DNA of 35,942 nt from Nodosilinea sp. LEGE 07298 (GTDB lineage Bacteria > Cyanobacteriota > Cyanobacteriia > Phormidesmidales > Phormidesmidaceae), in contig NZ_JADEXE010000035.1 of assembly GCF_015207265.1 (NCBI RefSeq), positions 1 to 35,942 on the forward strand, read 5' to 3'. Positions 7,749-15,764 of the stretch are shown one piece after another. Below the pieces are notes generated by a model. It did no database searches, had not been told where the DNA came from, and saw nothing but the letters and a program-made list of their open reading frames with translations. The translations under genes and the position numbers were made by a program. Every line of letters starts with the position of its first letter. Position 1 is the stretch's first letter.

Positions 7749-8150
7749 TTATGCAGGATCGGGGTGACCGTTGCCGTGATGATGATCAGGGTCATCGCCA
7801 TGTTCTCGCTGGTGATGCTCCTCAGGGGTGAGGGTGGCGAGGGTACCGGCCAGGTAGGCTATGACCGCCGCATCGAGATCGGTTTCGGGGGTAATCAGCG
7901 GCTGAATGCCTTTAGACTCCAGACGACGGGCTAATCCCCGTCCCATGCCTCCACTAATCAGCACCTGCACCGTATCTAGGGGGTGAGAATCTTTCGGCGA
8001 ACTCTCGTGAAAGCTTTGGTCTTTGGTAATTTGGAGGGGCTTTTTTCCCTGGATGGTATTGTCCTCCACGTCATAGATCCAGAATTTTTGACAGCGCCCC
8101 AGGTGGCCAGTCACCTGGGTTTGATTTTGGCTGGAAACCGCAATTTTCAT
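7749..8150 (-). CDS. NifX/NafY-like protein with a His/Asp-rich tail
   Basis: About 133 residues from the ATG at 8150: MKIAVSSQNQTQVTGHLGRCQKFWIYDVED, then VQVLISGGMGRGLARRLESKGIQPLIT and the end of the dinitrogenase iron-molybdenum cofactor domain. The family binds metal-sulfur clusters or precursors, and many members occur in organisms or operons without nitrogenase. No nif gene is present here. The C-terminus is unusual, with about eight His and several Asp/Glu in the last 25 residues (EEHHQREHGDDPDHHH...), which looks like a metal-binding tail. An upstream open frame to 8234 would overlap the Rieske gene, so I reject it. I infer metal or Fe-S handling alongside the rhodaneses. Confidence 0.85.
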   Translation of the reverse strand: MKIAVSSQNQTQVTGHLGRCQKFWIYDVEDNTIQGKKPLQITKDQSFHESSPKDSHPLDTVQVLISGGMGRGLARRLESKGIQPLITPETDLDAAVIAYLAGTLATLTPEEHHQREHGDDPDHHHGNGHPDPA

Positions 8151-8224
8151 GAGATTTAAGCTTTGTGTAAGTTTGAAATGATAGGCGAGCGAAACCTTGG
8201 AGTAGGGTGCTTTTGAGCTTGCAG

Positions 8225-8761
8225 CTAAACCCACCAGGGCTTTGCGCCGGTGCGCGGATCGGTCGCGCTCCAGGGGGAGATCAAAATGTTGTTATCACTG
8301 ACGTTGACCTGCACAATCTTGAGCGGTAAAGGCGCAGGCCCCCGCACCACCGAGCCGTCGGGGGCATAGAGCGACCCATGGCAAGGACACTGAAACTCTT
8401 GATCCAGCGGGTTCCAGGGAAAGGTGCAGCCCAGGTGGGTGCAGTTATCGACAATGCCGATACTGTCTAGAGTTCTGTCTTCAGTGACGATTAAGTAGGT
8501 CGGCTCTCCAGCCAAACCGGCGACTAGGGCACGCGTTCCCGGTGGCTCTACCAGAAGCTGAGAGGCGGGAATGAGATTTCCCAACGCATCTCTAGCCAGA
8601 ATTGCTCCTCCCGGCCCTGTTTTCTCGGCTGGGGGAACCAAGACGTTACCCGCGACATACAGGGCAGAGCCAGCGGTGGCGGCAACGGTGGCTCCGGTTA
8701 GAAAGTTAAGCAACTGTCGCCGCGATAGGGATGGCCCTTCGATTGGAAGACTTGTGTCCAT
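8225..8761 (-). CDS. petC: Cytochrome b6f-type Rieske iron-sulfur protein (extra PetC-like copy)
   Basis: A 178-residue protein with an N-terminal twin-arginine anchor (SRRQLLNFLTGATVAATAGSALYVAG, 13-38) and the two cluster motifs C107-THLG-C112 and C125-P-C127-HGS. In Rieske centres C107/H109 and C125/H128 bind the [2Fe-2S] cluster and C112/C127 form a disulfide. The ending (RGPAPLPLKIV...TGAKPWWV) is PetC-like. No petA/petB/petD is adjacent. Cyanobacteria commonly carry several petC paralogues, and this looks like an accessory one used under special redox conditions. AAGGA precedes the ATG. It lies 18 bases from the DUF302 gene. Confidence 0.93.
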   Translation of the reverse strand: MDTSLPIEGPSLSRRQLLNFLTGATVAATAGSALYVAGNVLVPPAEKTGPGGAILARDALGNLIPASQLLVEPPGTRALVAGLAGEPTYLIVTEDRTLDSIGIVDNCTHLGCTFPWNPLDQEFQCPCHGSLYAPDGSVVRGPAPLPLKIVQVNVSDNNILISPWSATDPRTGAKPWWV

Positions 8762-8779
8762 TGGAAAAATCCTTGCAAT

Positions 8780-9196
8780 CTAGATGGCGTGCTCATGGAT
8801 CTGGGCGGCGGGGAGGCGATCGATCACCCGCTGCATTTTCTCGCTGGCGGCGATCGCAATTTCCTTTGCCTTCGGACTATCGACCGGCAAAAACATACTC
8901 AGTGGATCAATGGCGGAGACTTCGACCCGGCCATCGGCGTGCTCTTGAACCACTACATTGCAGGGGTATAGCACCCCAGCTTTGTCGTCGAGGTGCAGCA
9001 TGTCGTAGGCAATTTGCGGGTGGCAGGCCCCCAAGATTTTGTAGGGGCGGAACTCGGCGTTGAGTTTTTTCTTAAAAGCGGCCTGGGCGTCAATTTCGGT
9101 CAATATGCCAAAGCCGTCCTGCTGGAGCGATTCGGTCACTTGGGCGATCGCCTGATCAAAGGAGGCGTCAACAACTTTGCTGAAGTGGTAAGTCAT
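8780..9196 (-). CDS. DUF302 domain protein
   Basis: A 138-residue soluble protein, MTYHFSKVVDASFDQAIAQVTESLQQDGFGILTEIDAQAAFKKKL..., with the DUF302 signature around RPYKILGACHPQIAYDMLHLDDKAGVLYPCNVVV. Two cysteines (GAC58HPQ and YPC79NV) sit at the positions commonly conserved in the family. DUF302 proteins are often found in sulfur-oxidation and heavy-metal or redox-stress loci, but no biochemical role is firmly known to me. It is upstream of, and almost joined to, the Rieske gene, and 135 bases downstream of the DUF2892 gene. Confidence 0.88.
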   Translation of the reverse strand: MTYHFSKVVDASFDQAIAQVTESLQQDGFGILTEIDAQAAFKKKLNAEFRPYKILGACHPQIAYDMLHLDDKAGVLYPCNVVVQEHADGRVEVSAIDPLSMFLPVDSPKAKEIAIAASEKMQRVIDRLPAAQIHEHAI

Positions 9197-9331
9197 GGTG
9201 ATTTTTCAACGTAAATGAATAAGCAAGGCAATTTCTGGAAAACAGTTTCTCCAGTGGTGGGCATTGCCCAATCTAAGGCAGCTACAAACGCTGAATAGCG
9301 CAGGCGGGGAATCTCCCAATGAATGCGTCTA

Positions 9332-9541
9332 CTACAATTTTTGGGACTGGTTCGTGTGCAGCCCCAGCAGGCTATATAGACCGCAGAAGCCCACCAGCCC
9401 GGTGACCAGCAACACGGCCCCCGCCACCACCAGGCCCACGCCCAGGGCAGAGCCGCTGTAGAGCACCAGACCCAAGTAGAAGAGCACTGCGGCCAAGACC
9501 AGGCGCACGGCGCGATCGACGGCACCAACATTCGTTTGCAT
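9332..9541 (-). CDS. DUF2892 small membrane protein
   Basis: 69 residues from the ATG at 9541: MQTNVGAVDRAVRLVLAAVLFYLGLVLYSG, then a second helix and the family ending GFCGLYSLLGLHTNQS. It has two transmembrane helices with a conserved Cys before LYSLLG. DUF2892 is the module fused to rhodanese in YgaP, so its presence next to two free rhodaneses fits sulfane-sulfur traffic at the membrane. An upstream in-frame start (9634) adds unrelated sequence and is rejected. It is probably the first gene of the minus-strand run, transcribed divergently from dps. Confidence 0.85.
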   Translation of the reverse strand: MQTNVGAVDRAVRLVLAAVLFYLGLVLYSGSALGVGLVVAGAVLLVTGLVGFCGLYSLLGLHTNQSQKL

Positions 9542-9826
9542 AGCAATTATCTCCAAGAATGAATGAATGGATGTCAACTCCTGGCTCAGCCTCTCTGTCA
9601 GGGATTGCGGTGGCAGGAGTGTAATCTCCCTCAATAATATAACTTAATAGCTATTGAGTGGTAAAGTGATTTATAGGAGCGAATTCCTTTGCCAGATCTG
9701 GTTGGCAGACAGGTCTAGGCAAAAGCGCAAACCATGGAAGGCCTCCAGGCGATGAAGCCTGGCGCAGCATCAGAGGCCCCCCATCACACAAGTAGCCATT
9801 CACCAGCTTTTTAGGAGACCACCGCT
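9542..9826. promoter_or_regulatory. Divergent control region between the DUF2892 and dps genes
   Basis: 285 bases between divergent operons. They contain a near-perfect dyad, CTTAATAG / CTATTGAG (9643-9658, one mismatched pair, core AATAGCTATT), in an AT-rich stretch about 100 bases before the DUF2892 start. Closer to dps is a hairpin, CCAGGC-N6-GCCTGG (9745-9762). An AT-rich dyad of this form suits an ArsR-type or similar repressor, but no such regulator is encoded in the window. No certain -35/-10 pair can be chosen for either direction. Confidence 0.4.
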
Positions 9827-10306
9827 ATGCAGACGATGCCCATCAATATTGGCATGGCCGAACCCGATCGCCACGCGATCGCCCAGGGGCTGTCTAAGCT
9901 GTTGGCCGACACCTACACCCTGTATCTCAAGACCCACAACTTCCACTGGAACGTCACCGGCCCCATGTTTCGCACCCTGCACCTGATGTTTGAAGAGCAG
10001 TACAACGAGCTGGCGCTGGCGGTAGACCTAATTGCTGAACGCATTCGAGCGCTGGGGTTTCCGGCCCCTGGCACCTACCGGGAGTTTGTAGCACTGTCGT
10101 CCATTGGCGAAGAAGAGGGCGTGCCCAGTGCAGAAGACATGATTCGCAAGCTGGTGGAGGGGCAAGAGGCAGTGGTGCGCACGGCGCGATCGCTCTTTGC
10201 CACAGTGGATCAAGCCCATGATGAACCCACCGCAGACCTGCTCACCCAACGCATGCAGGTGCATGAAAAAACCGCCTGGATGCTGAGAAGCCTGCTGGGA
10301 AATTAG
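9827..10306 (+). CDS. dps: Dps-family DNA-binding ferritin
   Basis: A 159-residue four-helix protein with the Dps ferroxidase signature [27 protein letters not shown] (36-62), including H37/H40, H52 and E56/E57, and the C-terminal [12 protein letters not shown]. Dps dodecamers oxidise and store iron using peroxide and protect DNA. The ATG at 9827 follows AGGAG at good spacing; an ATG three codons later is an alternative. It leads the plus-strand run dps - sqr - DUF3365 - transporter, which places iron and peroxide control together with sulfide oxidation. Confidence 0.93.
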   Translation: MQTMPINIGMAEPDRHAIAQGLSKLLADTYTLYLKTHNFHWNVTGPMFRTLHLMFEEQYNELALAVDLIAERIRALGFPAPGTYREFVALSSIGEEEGVPSAEDMIRKLVEGQEAVVRTARSLFATVDQAHDEPTADLLTQRMQVHEKTAWMLRSLLGN

Positions 10307-10364
10307 GCAGAGACATTTGCTGCCGTCGCACAAATTAATCAGAAATCGCATTGAGGCTTTTTCT

Positions 10365-11669
10365 ATGGCTCACGTTGTTGTGATTGGTGCAGGATTGGGC
10401 GGGCTGCCCACCGCCTACGAGCTGCGGCAGTTGTTGCCGCCTCAGCACCAGGTGACGCTGATTTCTGACCAGCCCAAATTCACCTTTATTCCGGGGCTGG
10501 TGCGCGTCGGGCTGGATGTCGATCCGCTCGACCATTTTCAGCTCGACCTAGTGCCCCTGGCCCAGCGCCACAATGTCGCCCTAGTGAAGAGCAAAGTCAC
10601 TGCCCTCGATCCCCAGGCCCGGCGCATCACCCTGGAAAATGGTGAAACGCTTGACTACGACTATGTGGCGATCGCCACTGGGCCTAGCTTTGCCTTTGAC
10701 GCCATACCAGGCCTTGGCCCCCACGGCGGCTACACTCACTCCATCTGCTCTCCCAGCCATGCGCTCCATGCCAGAGAGGCGTGGCTCCAGTTTTTAGAAA
10801 CCCCTGGCTCGTTAGTGGTGGGGGCCGCCCCTGGCGCAGGCTGTTTTGGCCCAGCCTACGAATTTATTCTGATGGCGGAGCAGATTTTGCGGAAGAAAGG
10901 ATTACGCGATCGCGCTACCCTCACCTTGGTCACCCCCGAACCCTACGTGGGACATCTGGGCGTCAGCGGCGTTAAAAATGCCGAACGACTCACCACAGCC
11001 CTACTACGGAAACGCGGCGTTGACGTGATCGCCAACGCCGCGATTACCGCCATCTCCCCCGACAGCATTACCCTCGACGATGGCCGTGCCCTGTCCCAGC
11101 AGTACGCCATGGTGCTCCCCGCCTTTCGAGGCGCGTCGTTCATTCAAAATACTCCGGGGCTAGGCAACGAAAGGGGGTTCATTCCGGTATTGCCCTCCTA
11201 CCAGCACCCCGACTTTCCCTCGGTTTATGCCTTAGGAGTTGGCGTCAGTCTTTCTCAGCCCGAGCAGTTCCGCGTGCCGATTGGCCTGCCCAAAAGCGGG
11301 CAAATGACCGAAGCCATGGGTATGGCCGTTTCCCACAATATTGCCGTGCAGTTAGGAGCCCTGCAAAAGCCGCTGCAAACCCCAACCCTGGAAGCCATTT
11401 GCTTTGCCGAATTTGGCGACACCGGCATTCTCTACGTGGCCGCTCCAGTCTTGCCCGACCCGGCTACAGGCAAACGCCGCTACTCCTATGCCGTGCAGGG
11501 GAAATGGGTGGTCTGGGGTAAGGCCCTGTTTGAGCAATACTTCATGACCAAAATGCGCCTGGGGGCCGCCGTGCCCTGGTACGAGCGGCTGGGACTGCGG
11601 GCAATCTTTGGCGTCGATTTAGTCAAACCGATCGCTGCCTCTCCCCAAGAGACTCCGGTTAGTGCGTAA
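10365..11669 (+). CDS. sqr: Sulfide:quinone oxidoreductase
   Basis: A 434-residue flavoprotein. The FAD-binding motif VVVIGAGLGGLPTAYEL (4-20) opens the chain, with the second ATG..P motif VAIATGP at 101-107. Cysteines C128 (SICSPSHA), C160 (GAGCFGPAYEF) and C346 (AICFAEFGDTG) match the three redox cysteines of type I SQR (C124, C156 and C347 in Aquifex aeolicus). The segment LGVGVSLSQPE...GLPKSGQMTEAMGMAVSHNI is characteristic. The enzyme oxidises sulfide to sulfane sulfur or polysulfide and passes electrons to plastoquinone at the membrane. A TTG-initiated extension to 10317 is possible, but the ATG at 10365 begins directly at the nucleotide-binding strand. It sits 58 bases after dps. Confidence 0.92.
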   Translation: MAHVVVIGAGLGGLPTAYELRQLLPPQHQVTLISDQPKFTFIPGLVRVGLDVDPLDHFQLDLVPLAQRHNVALVKSKVTALDPQARRITLENGETLDYDYVAIATGPSFAFDAIPGLGPHGGYTHSICSPSHALHAREAWLQFLETPGSLVVGAAPGAGCFGPAYEFILMAEQILRKKGLRDRATLTLVTPEPYVGHLGVSGVKNAERLTTALLRKRGVDVIANAAITAISPDSITLDDGRALSQQYAMVLPAFRGASFIQNTPGLGNERGFIPVLPSYQHPDFPSVYALGVGVSLSQPEQFRVPIGLPKSGQMTEAMGMAVSHNIAVQLGALQKPLQTPTLEAICFAEFGDTGILYVAAPVLPDPATGKRRYSYAVQGKWVVWGKALFEQYFMTKMRLGAAVPWYERLGLRAIFGVDLVKPIAASPQETPVSA

Positions 11670-11684
11670 GTCTAAACCCGATTC

Positions 11685-11700
11685 AGGAGATTAACCCGTG
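11685..11700 (+). promoter_or_regulatory. Shine-Dalgarno and GTG start of the DUF3365 gene
   Basis: AGGAGA at 11685-11690 stands seven bases ahead of a GTG at 11698-11700. No ATG lies at a comparable distance, and the signal peptide begins directly after this codon, so a GTG start is the best reading. Confidence 0.7.
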
Positions 11701-12300
11701 ACGCAACTTTATCGAATGGCGGTTTGTATTGGCATGGCGATCGCGCTGATCCTCCTCCAGCCCACCTCCGCCTGGGCCGACGTCAACCCCACTGAACTGG
11801 CCAAAGCTGTCCAAGCGATCGAACAGTTAGACATGCTCCGCTCCGGCCTGGCGTCAACCTTAGAAGGCCAGACCGAAGTGCCCACGAAGGAGACCATGAA
11901 AGAAGTCTGCCGCCCTGTGGGCATGAAAGCGATGGAGCTGAGTAAAGAAAACGGTTGGCAGGTCAAACAAATTGCCACCAAATATCGCAATCCAGCCCAT
12001 TCTCCTGACACGCCCCACTCCCGTATGGCCCTCGCTCAATTTGAGCAACAACCCGAACTCATGGGCTTTTGGGAAAAAGCGACCATTGATGACCAAGTTG
12101 GCAATCGCTACTACCGCCGCATCAATGTCGAGGCCAGTTGCCTTGCCTGTCATGGCCAGCAAAATCGGCGTCCCCAGTTTGTTAAAGATGGCTATCCCCA
12201 AGATTTAGCCTACGACTTTAACGTCGGCGATCTGCGCGGCATGTACGCCGTCTTTATTCCCGAAGTGCAGCAATCTATTCAATCGGCCATCAGTCCCTAG
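11698..12300 (+). CDS. DUF3365 (Tll0287-like) exported heme protein
   Basis: A 200-residue protein with a clear signal peptide (VCIGMAIALILLQPTSAWA, cleavage after about residue 27) and a mature domain ending in C148-LA-C151-H152-G, a c-type heme attachment site. The fold family is DUF3365, known from the cyanobacterial Tll0287 structure as a PAS-like heme-binding domain. A periplasmic or lumenal gas/redox sensor or electron carrier is likely; whether it binds NO, CO or sulfide cannot be told. It lies 28 bases after sqr and 37 bases before the transporter gene, so the three are one operon. Confidence 0.9.
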   Translation: MTQLYRMAVCIGMAIALILLQPTSAWADVNPTELAKAVQAIEQLDMLRSGLASTLEGQTEVPTKETMKEVCRPVGMKAMELSKENGWQVKQIATKYRNPAHSPDTPHSRMALAQFEQQPELMGFWEKATIDDQVGNRYYRRINVEASCLACHGQQNRRPQFVKDGYPQDLAYDFNVGDLRGMYAVFIPEVQQSIQSAISP

Positions 12301-12337
12301 GTTCCTATTTTTTTACCTTTTATAAGGATGTTTTTTG

Positions 12338-13321
12338 ATGTGGAAGCTGTTGGAGCTAATTCAGAAAAACTTGACCTGGGCAATCCCAGCCTCAATGATT
12401 TTAGGCATTGTCGTCGGGTACAGCACTAATCCCGCGCCGCTGAAAGCGCTGATCATTCCGCTCACCTTTCTCATGGTGTACCCCATGATGATTAACCTAC
12501 AAGTTCAGAAAGTCTTTTCTGGGCAGGATTACAAACTCCAATTAGTCACTCAGCTAATCAATTTTGCGATTGTTCCCTTCTTTGCCTTTGGTATGGGGAA
12601 GCTGTTTTTTGCCGATCAACCCCTGGTCGCCCTGGGTTTATTACTGGCCTCACTCTTGCCCACCAGCGGTATGACCATTTCTTGGACAGGCTTTGCCAAA
12701 GGCAACCTTAACGCAGCAGTTAAGATGACCGTAATCGGCCTGATTTTGGGGTCAATTGCTACCCCTTTCTATGCCAAATGGCTTATGGGTGCGGCGATTG
12801 AGATTCCTCTAGCCGATATTTTTCGACAGATCATTGTGATTGTGTTTCTGCCTATGCTGTTGGGCATAGCCACTCGCCTGCTGCTGATTCGCGTCGTGGG
12901 CGCAGACAAATATAACAAGAGTCTGAAGCAAAAGTTCCCCGCATTTTCGACCCTAGGGGTTTTGGGAGTGGTGTTTGTGGCGATGGCGCTGAAGGCTGAG
13001 GCCATTGTGAGCAAACCCATGATTTTGGTGTCATTTTTGGTGCCGCTGGCAATTTTGTACATCGGCAATTTTGCCCTGAGCACGCTGGTAGGCAAGCTGT
13101 TGTTTAAGCGGGGAGATGCGATCGCCCTCGTCTACGGCACCGTCATGCGTAATCTGTCTATCGCGCTGGCGATCGCCATCACCGCATTTGGGGGCGAACA
13201 GGGGTCAGAAATCGCCCTGATCATCGCTATGGCCTATATCATTCAAGTGCAGGCCGCCGCCTGGTACGTGAAATTTACTGATAGAATCTTCGGCCCCGCC
13301 GAACAGCCCCAGACGGTCTAG
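12338..13321 (+). CDS. Bile acid:sodium symporter / Acr3-superfamily transporter
   Basis: A 327-residue protein with about ten hydrophobic helices. The second-half motif LGLLLASLLPTSGMTISWTGFAKGNLNAAVKMTVIG (about 100-135) is typical of the BASS/Acr3 superfamily. The functional Cys of genuine Acr3 arsenite exporters (in a PC motif) is not seen at this point, so arsenite export is not supported; an organic or sulfur anion is more likely. The ATG at 12338 has AAGGA nine bases upstream, while the TTG three bases earlier is less likely. As last gene of the sqr operon it may move a product or substrate of sulfide oxidation, which is inference. Confidence 0.85.
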   Translation: MWKLLELIQKNLTWAIPASMILGIVVGYSTNPAPLKALIIPLTFLMVYPMMINLQVQKVFSGQDYKLQLVTQLINFAIVPFFAFGMGKLFFADQPLVALGLLLASLLPTSGMTISWTGFAKGNLNAAVKMTVIGLILGSIATPFYAKWLMGAAIEIPLADIFRQIIVIVFLPMLLGIATRLLLIRVVGADKYNKSLKQKFPAFSTLGVLGVVFVAMALKAEAIVSKPMILVSFLVPLAILYIGNFALSTLVGKLLFKRGDAIALVYGTVMRNLSIALAIAITAFGGEQGSEIALIIAMAYIIQVQAAAWYVKFTDRIFGPAEQPQTV

Positions 13322-13346
13322 GGATAAACCTCTAGCGAATCCGAGA

Positions 13347-13376
13347 GATAGGCTAGAGCGATTGCCCCAGCCTATC
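13347..13376 (+). terminator. Possible hairpin terminator after the sqr operon
   Basis: Perfect eight-base arms, GATAGGCT (13347-13354) and AGCCTATC (13369-13376), with a 14-base loop, lie 26 bases after the transporter stop. No T-run follows, so this could be a factor-dependent or weak terminator. Confidence 0.35.
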
Positions 13377-13524
13377 AATCAGCTCATGCTCATCGCACAT
13401 TGGCTTTAGGCCAGCGAAATCCGGGTTTGCTAGAAGGGTTCCACCGGGCCGCTGACTATCATCGCTTCTACGGAGGCAGCGGTCTGCAGAGGACTTAAGC
13501 GCGTTGAGGGCAGGGTGGGTTGAA

Positions 13525-13546
13525 TAGTTGCCTGCGCGCGCAACTA
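13525..13546. repeat. Hairpin repeat, copy 1
   Basis: TAGTTGC (13525-13531) and GCAACTA (13540-13546) pair around the loop CTGCGCGC. The surrounding 26 bases (13521-13546, beginning TGAATAGTTGCCTGCGCGC) recur at 28317-28342 with one base different. This could be a small dispersed palindromic repeat or the end of a lost mobile element. Confidence 0.6.
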
Positions 13547-13621
13547 TCACGACAATACAAGAGAACTAAATGGGCCGAAATAGCAGCTTCGCCAGTTTAA
13601 GGCCTGGTAACGTAGAGCACC

Positions 13622-13769
13622 TCAGCTTCCCCAGCTACTTTCACCCCAAATTCGAGCGTCACTAACTAAGACCGGTATCTTGAGATTCTGCCGGTTGGTT
13701 AGGATAGTTTTGCCGCTGCCCAAAAAGCCCTTGATGATTGTGACTGGCAGGTCACGATTAGGGATAGGT
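13622..13769 (-). pseudogene. Relic of a CobW/COG0523 G3E GTPase N-terminus
   Basis: On the minus strand this stretch reads PPIPNRDLPVTIIKGFLGSG then KTILTNRQNLKIPVLV. This is the start of a CobW-family GTPase (usual form: LPVTII-T-GFLGSGKTTLLN...LK-AVLVNEFG) with the Walker A GFLGSGKT intact. The residues between GKT and NLK are shortened, the following NEFG and CxCC regions are missing, and the frame stops at 13622-13624. The recognisable part is 13663-13769. COG0523 proteins are metal chaperones, so the relic may once have belonged to the metal-handling cluster next door. The call rests on a short match. Confidence 0.55.
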
Positions 13770-13925
13770 GGGGAAGTTAGAAGTTATAGGGGGAGGGGTA
13801 TTGGTTGTAAGGGTGGTGGTGGTCAAGTGTTAGGTATCAGGTCGATATCCGATACCCATTTCCCACTACCCAAAACTATTCCCAGCTAGCGTTTGTCCCC
13901 ATACCAGCTGTGAGATCAGCTCGGC

Positions 13926-15764
13926 TTAGGTTGGCACCGTTGGGGCCTCCAACAGTGACACCGCCAAGTCGGCATAGGATGGAGGCCGTTTTAGCGAAAT
14001 TTCTGAGGCGGGTTGAGGTTTGTCAAACAGGTAGCCCTGGCCAAATTCACATCCCAACACTTGTAGAAACTGGAGTTGTTCTGAGGTTTCGATGCCTTCG
14101 GCAATCACGGACAGCGATAGCTGACTGCTAAGGGCAATGATGGTGTTAATTACCTGGTGGTTGCGGTGACCGGTGTGGATCTGCTGCACGAAGGAGCGGT
14201 CGATTTTTAAGGTGTCGATGGGAAAGCGATGCAGGTAGCCCAGGGAAGAGTAACCCGTGCCAAAGTCATCTAGGCTGATTTGAATCTGGCGCGATCGCAG
14301 TTGTTCCATCACCGCAATCGCTGCTTCGGCATCTTGCATCAGGGCGCTCTCTGTAATTTCCAGCTTCAGGCAAGCCGGATTCACCCCGGTGGCGGCCAAC
14401 ACCTGGTCAATGTCGGCCAGCAGGGTGGGGCTGTCAAACTGTCGCACCGAGAGGTTAACGCTCACCGTTAAGTCGGGGGCACCCTGCTGGTGCCAGGTCT
14501 GCAGTTGCTCGCAGGCTTGCTGCAACACCACCAGCCCCACCTGCACTACCAGCCCGGTCTCTTCCATACAGGGAATGAATTCCGCCGGTGACACCAACTG
14601 CCGTTCGGGGTGCCGCCAACGCACCAAGGCTTCAAAGCCGACCACCTGGCCGGTGGCCAGCCGAACAATCGGTTGATAGTAAGTGACAAATTCTTGATGT
14701 TCCAACGCCCGTTGCAGGTCGGTTTCTAGGGCAAGACGATCGCGAGTGGCGGTAGTCAACTGGGCATCAAATAGCTGGTAGCTGCCCTTGCCCTGCTGCT
14801 TAGCCCGATGCATGGCAGTATCTGCCGCCTGGAGCAGAGTCTCTGGCTGGGCCGTGGCCGTATCGGTCAGCGCCACCCCCATACAAACCGACACAAAAAA
14901 GTCACAGTTGGCCACCCGAAAGGGTTTAGCAAAGCTATCAAATACAGTTTGGGTCCAGCTTTCTAGCATGGCTGGGCGATCGAGATGATGCAAGAGAAAG
15001 CAAAACTCATCGCCTCCCATCCGGGCCAGCATATCCCCAGGGCGCAGCTGCTGCTGTAGCCGCTGGGCAATGGCTTTGAGTAGGTCATTGCCGACGTCAT
15101 AGCCAAAGGCTCCATTCACCAACTTAAAGTGGTCGCAGTCTAGATGGGCGAGAGCAACGTTATAGGAAGAGGCAGGGGTATCGATCGCCCTCTCTTCGGC
15201 CCCCTCTTTAGAGCTTTTCGCAGACTGCAACGCCATCGACGTCGCTTGCAACAACCGGGTGCGACTGGGCAGCTGGGTCAGGGCATCTCTGTCAATCATT
15301 GCCTGGAGCTGAGCGGTGCGCTGCTGCACCAGGGTTTCAAGCTCAGCATTGAAGTTCATCAGCTGTTGGTATTGCTGGCGAATGCGCAGCATGGAGCGAA
15401 CTCGGGCCAATAGTTCTACCCAGTTGATGGGCTTGCTGAGAAAGTCATCGGCTCCGGCCTCCAGGCAGCGGCTGAGATCTTGCTTAGAGTCGAGAGCCGT
15501 CACCATGATGATGGGCACCCCGAGCCCCTGGGGTAAGGCTTTGATCTGCCGACACACCGCCATACCGTCGAGCCCAGGCATCATCACGTCCAGCAAAATC
15601 AGATCGGGCCGTACGGTGTTGAGGCAGTCTAGGGCAGTCTGGCCGTTGGCAACGTAGTGCAGGGTGTAGCCCTGATTCCGGAGCATGCTCTCAATCACAT
15701 CGAAATTGTCGGGTTCATCATCCACTACTAGGAGAGTGTGAGATTCAGGGGGAAGTAAGTCCAT
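13926..15764 (-). CDS. REC-GGDEF-EAL response regulator (c-di-GMP turnover)
   Basis: A 612-residue protein. It has a receiver domain (9-125) with the acidic pair D15/D16, phospho-acceptor D59 (LILLDVMMPG) and K111; a coiled linker (130-155); a GGDEF domain (158-335) with an intact GGDEF at 250-254; and an EAL domain (345-590) with EAL at 378-380, NLSVRQF (437-443) and DDFGTGYSS (499-507). Both catalytic signatures are intact, so it could make or break c-di-GMP depending on phosphorylation. It starts 101 bases after the stop of the giant hybrid kinase on the same strand, which makes it a probable output of that kinase. Confidence 0.93.
   Translation of the reverse strand: MDLLPPESHTLLVVDDEPDNFDVIESMLRNQGYTLHYVANGQTALDCLNTVRPDLILLDVMMPGLDGMAVCRQIKALPQGLGVPIIMVTALDSKQDLSRCLEAGADDFLSKPINWVELLARVRSMLRIRQQYQQLMNFNAELETLVQQRTAQLQAMIDRDALTQLPSRTRLLQATSMALQSAKSSKEGAEERAIDTPASSYNVALAHLDCDHFKLVNGAFGYDVGNDLLKAIAQRLQQQLRPGDMLARMGGDEFCFLLHHLDRPAMLESWTQTVFDSFAKPFRVANCDFFVSVCMGVALTDTATAQPETLLQAADTAMHRAKQQGKGSYQLFDAQLTTATRDRLALETDLQRALEHQEFVTYYQPIVRLATGQVVGFEALVRWRHPERQLVSPAEFIPCMEETGLVVQVGLVVLQQACEQLQTWHQQGAPDLTVSVNLSVRQFDSPTLLADIDQVLAATGVNPACLKLEITESALMQDAEAAIAVMEQLRSRQIQISLDDFGTGYSSLGYLHRFPIDTLKIDRSFVQQIHTGHRNHQVINTIIALSSQLSLSVIAEGIETSEQLQFLQVLGCEFGQGYLFDKPQPASEISLKRPPSYADLAVSLLEAPTVPT

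Larger units (their letters stand above)
13322..13925. other. 604-base gap with relics only
   Basis: Between the convergent transporter and REC-GGDEF-EAL genes I find no intact gene. The gap holds the hairpin at 13347-13376, the dispersed repeat at 13521-13546, the CobW relic at 13622-13769 and a purine-rich, low-complexity stretch at 13765-13825. A short minus-strand frame (13353-13550) resembles nothing I know. Confidence 0.6.

Noticed and set aside
7749-8150. A nitrogen-fixation link for the NifX-like gene
   Set aside because: No nif structural or assembly genes are present; the family is common outside nitrogen fixation.
12338-13321. Annotation as an Acr3 arsenite exporter
   Set aside because: The superfamily fits, but the Acr3 functional cysteine is not visible, so I only call a BASS/Acr3-superfamily transporter.
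13700-13870. Purine-rich repeats as a possible CRISPR or tandem array
   Set aside because: There are no regularly spaced direct repeats; only low-complexity sequence next to the CobW relic.
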